This document shows, in pieces, positions 58,856-64,000 of a stretch of DNA of 64,000 nucleotides. Origin of the DNA: Paracoccus binzhouensis. Lineage in GTDB: Bacteria > Pseudomonadota > Alphaproteobacteria > Rhodobacterales > Rhodobacteraceae. The translations under genes and the position numbers were made by a program. The first letter of the stretch is position 1. Every line of letters starts with the position of its first letter. The stretch is taken from assembly GCF_016446475.1 (NCBI RefSeq), contig NZ_JAEHFP010000005.1, positions 23,299-87,298 on the forward strand. Direction: 5' to 3'. Below the pieces are notes generated by a model. It had not been told where the DNA came from. It searched no databases and worked only from the letters and a program-made list of their open reading frames with translations.

Positions 58856-59772
58856 CCCCGAAACCTCCACTCAAAAACGTCGGCGCCTCGGTCCGGGCAC
58901 GGCTCACCCGGCGCGCAAGCGAGCGCAAGGAAAACGTCCAGCTTGCGCTCACCCGTTTTGCCATCGAGCGGCTTCTCTATCGGCTGAGTCTGTCGCCCCA
59001 CAGGGATCAATTCGCGCTGAAGGGCGCCATGCTGTTCAGCCTCTGGACGCCCACGCCCTATCGGGCAACTGGCGATCTCGATCTTCTAGGATACGGCGAC
59101 GCGGCGCCGGAGCGGATCGCTGCGGTCTTCCGCGAAATTTGTGGGATCGACGTCGAGGACGATGGAGTGGTCTTCAAGCCGGATACCCTGCGGGCCGAGC
59201 CGGCTCGGGCTGAAGACGAATATAGCGGCGTCCGGATCACCATGACCGCCGAGATCGCCGGCGCGCGCCTGCCCATCCAGATCGACATCGGATTTGGCGA
59301 TGCGGTGATCCCGGCCGTGCAGGACATAGACTATCCCTCGCTGCTCGATATGCCGGCGCCCCGGCTGCAAGCCTACCCGCCCGAGACGGTCGTAGCCGAG
59401 AAATTCCAGGCGCTGGTCGCGCTCGGCATGCTCAACAGCCGCATGAAGGATTTCTTCGACCTCTGGGCGATCTCGGAGACGTTTTCCTTCAACGGACCGG
59501 TCCTCGCGCAAGCTATCGCCGCGACCTTCGATCGCCGCCGCACGGACATCCCCACGGATATGCCCATCGCCCTGACGCCGGCCTTTGCCGAAGACGCCGC
59601 GAAGCAGGCGCAGTGGCAGGGATTCCTGCGCCGGACCGCGATCGCCATGGCCCCTGGTCCCTTTGCCGAGTTGCAGGCCAGGGTGGCCGCGTTCGTTCTA
59701 CCGCCCGCCCATGCTCTTGTGGCTGGCAAGACCTTCGACGGGAAATGGAGCGCGGGTGGCCCGTGGAAATGA
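58852..59772 (+). CDS. abiEii: AbiEii-type nucleotidyltransferase toxin
   Basis: 306 residues. The DNA-polymerase-beta-like core reads LKGAMLFSLWTPTPYRATGDLDLLG, with GDLDL supplying the metal-binding acidic pair, and VVAEKFQALVALGMLNSRMKDFFDLW gives the later motifs. AbiEii toxins transfer nucleotides to tRNA acceptor ends and arrest growth, either on phage infection or after loss of the element. All motifs appear intact. It stabilises the ICE and may defend the host. Confidence 0.93.
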   Translation: MTPKPPLKNVGASVRARLTRRASERKENVQLALTRFAIERLLYRLSLSPHRDQFALKGAMLFSLWTPTPYRATGDLDLLGYGDAAPERIAAVFREICGIDVEDDGVVFKPDTLRAEPARAEDEYSGVRITMTAEIAGARLPIQIDIGFGDAVIPAVQDIDYPSLLDMPAPRLQAYPPETVVAEKFQALVALGMLNSRMKDFFDLWAISETFSFNGPVLAQAIAATFDRRRTDIPTDMPIALTPAFAEDAAKQAQWQGFLRRTAIAMAPGPFAELQARVAAFVLPPAHALVAGKTFDGKWSAGGPWK

Positions 59773-59929
59773 GGCGCCATGCTGGCCCGCAAGACCGCGT
59801 TGAGGATGCCTCATATGGCTTGCGGTTCTCAGCTGCTGCTCATTCCACGCCTACAGATGTTGAAATTGTTCTCTTTTTGTTCCATTCTGCCGTAACGCCG
59901 GGGCGACAGCAAGGGGAGGTTGGTCGCAG

Positions 59930-61057
59930 ATGATGGCAAAGAAATTCTTCGAGGAACGCTCGGACCAGTCCGAGGTAAAGGCGCGAATTGTCACGAAATA
60001 TTTCTTCGCTTGGGCGCGAGTGATAACGCCGACCGCCGCCAAGCATGGCGGTAAAATCGCTTACATCGACCTTTATGCGGGGCCTGGGCGCTACAGGGAT
60101 GGTGCCGCATCGACACCTCTTCTCGTCCTTCAGACTGCGCTCGACGACGCCCGTATGGCGCAAATGCTCGTCTCCTACTTTAACGACGCCAGGAACGAGA
60201 ATACGGCAACCCTTCAAGAGGAGATAAACAAGCTGCCGGGTATCGAGAAGTTCACATACAAGCCGATCGTCACCTGCGGCGAGGTCGATGATGAAGCTGC
60301 CCGGTACTTCAACGAAACAAAACTCATTCCTTCCTTCTCGTTCATCGACCCGTTCGGATACAAGGGGCTTTCTCTGAACATCATCAAGGGCGTGATCAAA
60401 GATTGGGGGTGCGACTGCGTTTTCTTCTTCAACTACAATCGCATTAATGCGGGCATCGGCAACCAGTTCGTAGCCCAGCATATGGACGACCTCTTCGGCC
60501 GGCAGCGGGCCGAAGCACTGCGCAAGCGGCTGCCAGGGCTGAGCCCTGAGCTGCGCGAGGCGGCGATCCTTGAGGAGCTAGCGAACGAAATAAAGCGGCT
60601 TGGCGGTACGTACGTCCTTCCGTTCACATTCAAGAATGCAGCAGGAACTCGGACATCGCATAAGCTGATTTTCGTTTCAAAGCATTTCCGCGGATATTCC
60701 ATAATGAAAAGTATCATGGCTGGAGAAAGCTCCACCCATGATGAAGGTGTTCCGTCACTCACATATTCGCCAGCGGATGCGTCGATGCCGCTGCTGTTCT
60801 CGCTGGCCCAGCCCCTCAGTAAACTCAAGGAGAATCTCCTCGCTACCTTTGCAGGGCGGGAGGTGAATTTCACTCAGATCTATGAAACACACAGCGTTGA
60901 TACGCCTTATATTGACAAAAACTATCGCGAAATACTGAAACGGCTTGAAAATGAAGGGGTTATCAACGTGCGCTCGACAAAGGGCAAGCGCCGCGCCGGA
61001 ACCTTCGCCGATCATGTGCTGATCAAATTCCCCGGGGGAGGGCATATTGGCCACTAA
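59930..61057 (+). CDS. tcmP: Three-Cys-motif partner protein TcmP
   Basis: 375 residues. AYIDLYAGPGRYRDG (about 44-58) and SFSFIDPFGYKGLSL (about 135) are the conserved blocks of the TcmP family, which resembles Rossmann-fold methyltransferases. A C-terminal winged-helix-like part follows (NFTQIYETHSVDTPYIDKNYREILKRLENEGVI). TcmP is always paired with a three-Cys protein of the DUF5131/Gp37-Gp68 kind, which is the next gene (11 bp overlap). Two ATGs (59930 and 59933) are possible after GGGGAGG. The biochemical role is not established; occurrence on mobile elements suggests a defence or RNA-modification function. Confidence 0.88.
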   Translation: MMAKKFFEERSDQSEVKARIVTKYFFAWARVITPTAAKHGGKIAYIDLYAGPGRYRDGAASTPLLVLQTALDDARMAQMLVSYFNDARNENTATLQEEINKLPGIEKFTYKPIVTCGEVDDEAARYFNETKLIPSFSFIDPFGYKGLSLNIIKGVIKDWGCDCVFFFNYNRINAGIGNQFVAQHMDDLFGRQRAEALRKRLPGLSPELREAAILEELANEIKRLGGTYVLPFTFKNAAGTRTSHKLIFVSKHFRGYSIMKSIMAGESSTHDEGVPSLTYSPADASMPLLFSLAQPLSKLKENLLATFAGREVNFTQIYETHSVDTPYIDKNYREILKRLENEGVINVRSTKGKRRAGTFADHVLIKFPGGGHIGH

Positions 61058-61841
61058 CTCGTCAATCGAATGGACGGAATCGACCTGGAATCCGGTTGTC
61101 GGCTGCACGGTCATCTCGCCGGGATGCACCAACTGCTACGCCATGAGGCTGGCTCGGCGTTTGGAGGCAATGGGGCAGCCGAAGTACGCGGGTACGACCC
61201 GCATGTCCGGCGGTAAGCCCAAGTGGAACGGTGTGGTTCGTGTCGATGAGGACAGCCTGAAGCTCCCGGCCACTTGGAAAACGGGGAGAATGATCTTCGT
61301 CAATTCGATGTCGGATTTGTTTCATGAAGATGTGCCGCTGAAGTTCATCCAACGAGTGTTCGCTACAATGCAGGAGACTCCCCAACACACTTACCAGATC
61401 CTGACGAAGCGAGCTGAGAGGCTGGAGGAATTATCCAATGCTCTTACCTGGCCGCGGAACGTCTGGATGGGCGTCAGCGTCGAGAATGCTGACTATCAGT
61501 TTCGCATCGATCACCTACGAAGGACAGGCGCGGCCGTTAGATTTCTGAGTCTCGAACCCCTGCTTGGATCACTGGATGATCTTGATCTAGAGCGCGTCGA
61601 CTGGGTGATTGCTGGCGGTGAGAGCGGGCCGGGGGCGCGCCCAATAGAGCCGGACTGGGTGCGGTCGATTCGTGACCAGTGCATCCAAGCCGGAGTTGCT
61701 TTCCACTTCAAGCAATGGGGCGGCGTGAACAAGAAGAAGACTGGCCGGATGCTTGACGGAAGAACCTGGGACCAGTTTCCGATACCTGCGGGATCGAGAG
61801 TCGATGCTGCGGACTCCCAGATGTCGGTGGGCATCCTTTGA
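61047..61841 (+). CDS. DUF5131 (phage Gp37/Gp68 family) three-Cys-motif protein
   Basis: 264 residues from a TTG start at 61047, placed after GGGGGAGG and overlapping tcmP by 11 bp. IEWTESTWNPVVGCTVISPGCTNCYAMRLARRL carries the three-Cys cluster (C-x7-C-x2-C, a radical-SAM-like iron-sulfur site), and WVIAGGESGPGARPI and FHFKQWGG are the later family motifs. With TcmP it forms a two-component module of unknown reaction. Similar proteins occur in phages. The unusual TTG start keeps its level low relative to TcmP. Confidence 0.9.
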   Translation: MATNSSIEWTESTWNPVVGCTVISPGCTNCYAMRLARRLEAMGQPKYAGTTRMSGGKPKWNGVVRVDEDSLKLPATWKTGRMIFVNSMSDLFHEDVPLKFIQRVFATMQETPQHTYQILTKRAERLEELSNALTWPRNVWMGVSVENADYQFRIDHLRRTGAAVRFLSLEPLLGSLDDLDLERVDWVIAGGESGPGARPIEPDWVRSIRDQCIQAGVAFHFKQWGGVNKKKTGRMLDGRTWDQFPIPAGSRVDAADSQMSVGIL

Positions 61842-61874
61842 GCGACATGCAAGTCGGCATGAACGCATGATGAG

Positions 61875-61927
61875 CGTACATAAGGGCCATAAGAGTAATC
61901 CGCGCCTCGGGTGATCCTTTTCCAGTG
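61875..61927 (+). repeat. Promoter-region repeat, copy 2 (upstream of the small protein and recombinase)
   Basis: CGTACATAAGGGCCATAAGA, then ATCC and GATCCTTTTCC, matches copy 1 at 47961-48013 in order and spacing. Lies 28-80 bp before the small gene at 61955, again in promoter position. Confidence 0.65.
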
Positions 61928-61954
61928 TGTACCAATACTGGAAAGGTTCGACCC

Positions 61955-62149
61955 ATGAAGGAGAAGGAGGACCAGGCGGCCGCGGTCATCCCGCCCCCGG
62001 CGAACGATAACGGCCCCGAGCAAGGGGCCGCGCAAGAAGCGGAGCGGCACCTGGATACCATTGCGCGAGCCATCGGCCGCCATATTGCTCGCGAACACAT
62101 CAGGGCCTGGGAGCGGGAGCGGCGGAAGCGGGCGGCCAACGACAACTGA
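61955..62149 (+). CDS. Small hypothetical protein with PANDN motifs
   Basis: 64 residues. The start is acidic and Pro-rich (VIPPPANDNGPEQG), followed by an amphipathic basic helix (RHLDTIARAIGRHIAREHIRAW) and a final AANDN. The doubled ANDN motif is common in small proteins of Hyphomicrobiales, but its role is unknown to me. It shares a promoter-region repeat with the trb operon and precedes the recombinase gene by 62 bp. A small regulator or accessory factor of recombination is possible. Confidence 0.6.
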   Translation: MKEKEDQAAAVIPPPANDNGPEQGAAQEAERHLDTIARAIGRHIAREHIRAWERERRKRAANDN

Positions 62150-62211
62150 CCAAAGGAAGAGGGGCGGGAACCGGACGGGTGAAATCCGCCCTTGAGAGAA
62201 AGGAAAGTCTT

Positions 62212-64000
62212 ATGACCCGCGTTGCGCTATACGCCCGCTATTCCTCGGACAATCAGAGCGTTTCCTCCATCGAGGACCAGTTCCGCATTTGCCGGGATCA
62301 GGCGGCGCGGGAGAAGTGGAAAGTGGTGGGGGTCTACAAGGACGCCGCCATTTCGGGCGCAAGCGTCACCTTGCGGCCGGGTATTCAGGCGCTCTTGCAG
62401 GACGCGCAGGCGGGCAAATTCGAGATCGTGCTGGCGGAAGCGCTGGACCGCATCAGCCGCGACCAGGCCGATGTCGCCATCCTCTACAAGCATTTCAAAT
62501 TCGCGGGCGTGACGCTCGTGACGCTTGCCGAGGGCGAGATCTCGGAGCTGCATGTCGGTCTCAAGGGCACGATGAACGCCCTGTTCCTGAAAGACCTCGC
62601 CGCCAAGACCCACCGCGGTCTGCGCGGCCGCGTCGAGAAGGGAAAGGCGGGCGGCGGCCTCTGCTACGGCTATGACGTCGTGAAGCGGCTCAACGGCGAT
62701 GGCGAGCAGGTGCGCGGCGAACGGAAGATCAACGAGGCCGAGGCCGAGATCGTCCGCCGCATCTTTCGCGAATTCGCCGCCGGCAAGAGCCCCAAGGCCA
62801 TCGCCGCCGATCTCAACCGCGACGGTATTCCCGGTCCCAATGGCAAGGCTTGGGGAGACACCACCATTCGCGGCCATGTCTGCCGGGGCACCGGCATCGT
62901 CAACAACGAGCTCTATGCCGGTGTGCTGGTCTGGAACCGGCTCCGCTACATCAAGAACCCGGCGACGGGAAAGCGCGTCTCGCGCGTCAACCCGGAGGCC
63001 GAATGGATCAGGACCGAGGTGCAGGAACTGCGCATCGTCGACGAAGACCTGTGGCAGGCGGCGCGGCGGCGGCAGGAGGAGATTTCCAGGCAGTTCGAGA
63101 ATGTCACCAAAGGCGTGCGCGCTTATCGTGCCAAGCACGTCAACGAGCTGCGCCGCCCCGCCTTTCTGTTCTCCGGCCTACTCAAATGCGGCTGCTGCGG
63201 CGGCAATTACGGCATCATCACCCGTGACCGCTATGGCTGTCTCAATCGTTATCGGCGGGGTACCTGCGACAACGGCCATACCATCCGTCGCGATGACATC
63301 GAGCAGCGTATTCTGTCCGGGCTTAGAGAGCGGTTGGTTTCGGCCGACCGGGTCGCCAAGGCCGTTCGTGCCTATGCCGAAGCGCTCAATAGTCAGAACC
63401 GTGAACGCCGGGCGCAGGCAGAGCTTGACCGCAAAGCGCTGGAGAAGATCGAACGCGGCATCGCCGGCATCATGGCAGCGATCGAGGACGGCATGTATCA
63501 GCCGGCCATGAAGGATCGGATGGAGGAGCTGGAACGCCAGAAGGCGGATGTCCTGGCGCGCATGGAACAGGCGCCCGAGGACGTTCCGGACATCCACCCC
63601 AACATCGCCGAAATCTACGAGGCCAAGGTGACGCAGTTAAGCGAGGCTCTGGCCGATCCCGAACTGCACGATCAGGCGGCCGAGGCGTTTCGCGCGCTGG
63701 TGGACGAAGTGGTGCTTGAGCCCGGCGACAAGCGCGGCGAGGTCAACGCCACCTTACGCGGCGAGGTGATGAACATCCTCGACATCGTTTCCGGGCGCAA
63801 AATCCGAAACCGGCCTCAAGTTATAACAAAAGACGTTGCGGGCCCCCGCAACCATCTTTACTTGCGACCCCGTAGCGCCCGCTGCGGGGTTTTTGCTTTG
63901 CGTGGAAATTTCAAGGATTCCAGCGAGATCGCCCTGAACGTCGATCTCCACCTTGCCGTCGACCGGCGTCAGCACGATCTGATCCACGAGCGAGCGCAGC
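62212..64000 (+). CDS. Large serine recombinase, probable ICE integrase (no stop inside window)
   Basis: At least 596 residues. The resolvase domain begins RVALYARYSSDNQSVSSIEDQ with the catalytic Ser at 11 or 12; LAEALDRISRDQADV follows. The recombinase domain spans about 165-290, and a zinc ribbon CGCCGGNYG with GTCDNGH lies near 324-352, followed by a coiled coil. The usual end would be near VLEPGDKRGEV and shortly after; in this copy the frame stays open through the tRNA-like palindrome at 63835 and the terminator to the window edge, because the attachment site now continues into other DNA. GAAAGGAAAG upstream of the ATG is the ribosome site. It is the only recombinase complete enough to mobilise the element. 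Confidence 0.9.
   Translation, partial: MTRVALYARYSSDNQSVSSIEDQFRICRDQAAREKWKVVGVYKDAAISGASVTLRPGIQALLQDAQAGKFEIVLAEALDRISRDQADVAILYKHFKFAGVTLVTLAEGEISELHVGLKGTMNALFLKDLAAKTHRGLRGRVEKGKAGGGLCYGYDVVKRLNGDGEQVRGERKINEAEAEIVRRIFREFAAGKSPKAIAADLNRDGIPGPNGKAWGDTTIRGHVCRGTGIVNNELYAGVLVWNRLRYIKNPATGKRVSRVNPEAEWIRTEVQELRIVDEDLWQAARRRQEEISRQFENVTKGVRAYRAKHVNELRRPAFLFSGLLKCGCCGGNYGIITRDRYGCLNRYRRGTCDNGHTIRRDDIEQRILSGLRERLVSADRVAKAVRAYAEALNSQNRERRAQAELDRKALEKIERGIAGIMAAIEDGMYQPAMKDRMEELERQKADVLARMEQAPEDVPDIHPNIAEIYEAKVTQLSEALADPELHDQAAEAFRALVDEVVLEPGDKRGEVNATLRGEVMNILDIVSGRKIRNRPQVITKDVAGPRNHLYLRPRSARCGVFALRGNFKDSSEIALNVDLHLAVDRRQHDLIHERAQ
63754..64000 (-). CDS. C-terminal end of a second, convergent serine recombinase (continues beyond window)
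   Basis: On the minus strand the frame entering from the right reads RSLVDQIVLTPVDGKVEIDVQGDLAGILEIS, the typical C-terminal block of large serine recombinases, then QVKMVAGARN at the tRNA-like site near 63850. Beyond that point the reading to 63754 (VFCYNLRPVSDF and on) is antisense to the first recombinase and probably not ancestral. So a second element, or a remnant of one, lies to the right with its recombinase pointing at the same attachment site. Strand-specific similarity makes this more than an antisense shadow. Confidence 0.6.
   Translation of the reverse strand, partial: LRSLVDQIVLTPVDGKVEIDVQGDLAGILEISTQSKNPAAGATGSQVKMVAGARNVFCYNLRPVSDFAPGNDVEDVHHLAA
63835..63853. other. Putative attachment-site core at a tRNA-fMet 3' end fragment
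   Basis: GTTGCGGG-CC-CCCGCAAC is a perfect palindrome. Its right half with the next base, CCCCCGCAACCA (63843-63853 region), equals the 3' acceptor end of bacterial initiator tRNA genes as I know them, and a terminator follows at 63868, as after a tRNA gene. The rest of the tRNA is absent to the left, where recombinase-gene DNA stands instead. This is what one junction of an element integrated at the tRNA 3' end would look like. Confidence 0.5.
63868..63894 (+). terminator. Rho-independent terminator downstream of the tRNA-like site
   Basis: CCCCGTAGCG (63868-63877) pairs with CGCTGCGGGG (63880-63889) with one G-T wobble and loop CC, followed by TTTTT. Stem and tail are strong. It would end transcription of the recombinase gene or, originally, of a tRNA. 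Confidence 0.8.

Noticed and set aside
1..64000. CRISPR arrays, insertion sequences, rRNA and complete tRNA genes
   Set aside because: No regularly spaced repeats, transposase genes or rRNA signatures were seen on either strand; only a tRNA 3'-end-like fragment at 63.84 kb.

Overview
The window is GC-rich, densely coded alphaproteobacterial DNA. The family content (VirD4/Trb conjugation genes, FseA-, RdfS- and RlxS-like proteins, DUF736, DUF2274, DUF6117, DUF7007, strawberry notch helicase) points to a Hyphomicrobiales host (Mesorhizobium, Chelativorans or a relative). Most of the window reads as one integrative and conjugative element (ICE) built on the ICEMlSymR7A-type core, with several cargo blocks. 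No rRNA, complete tRNA, CRISPR array or insertion sequence was found.

Left part (1-6.75 kb): a defence block. A type I restriction-modification methylase (hsdM, running off the left edge) lies downstream of a WYL-domain regulator of the CapW/BrxR type. Divergent from these is a tightly packed three-gene operon: a ComEC-like metallo-beta-lactamase-fold hydrolase, a single protein carrying E2-like, E1-like and JAB/JAMM domains, and a four-helix membrane protein. A strong promoter with a palindrome inside it sits between the two sides. No CD-NTase is present, so this is a ubiquitin-like module distinct from type II CBASS and the best candidate here for a poorly described system.

Transfer control and core (6.9-28.9 kb): a small DUF2285 protein (QseM-like), an AraC regulator and an fseA-like gene split over two frames with a UUU-C +1 slip site. 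Then come a thermonuclease, a PAPS-reductase-like protein, a ParB-like protein, DUF7007, DUF6117, a methylase/helicase of the strawberry notch family, a Toprim protein and a DUF2493 protein. An unrelated two-gene minus-strand insert follows (21.2-23.1 kb), then DUF736, a small HTH protein (RdfS-like), TraF peptidase, a lytic transglycosylase, a putative oriT and the relaxase.

Cargo and conjugation (28.9-58.1 kb): uppP, a Ca/Na antiporter and corA; a zinc-ribbon gene fused in frame to an XRE fragment; an ABC exporter operon of gliding type with a perfect terminator; traG/virD4 alone; a MerR-controlled metal block with a degenerate second copy of its promoter and target gene; a ChrB-like gene; and a fluoride-riboswitch operon (COG4280 protein, DUF1127 protein, a CrcB-SLC13 fusion, CrcB, DUF190). 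The complete copG-trbBCDEJLFGI operon, without trbK, then encodes the mating-pair type IV secretion system, followed by DUF2274 and a second DUF736.

Right part (58.2-64 kb): an AbiE toxin-antitoxin pair, a TcmP/DUF5131 pair, a small protein and a large serine recombinase reading toward the right end. At about 63.84 kb a sequence matching the 3' end of an initiator tRNA plus a terminator suggests the ICE's attachment junction. Beyond it the C-terminus of a second, convergent serine recombinase enters from the right. The working model is that FseA, made only by frameshifting, turns on rdfS; RdfS biases the recombinase toward excision; relaxase, TraG and Trb proteins transfer the element; and cargo genes give metal and fluoride tolerance and phage defence.
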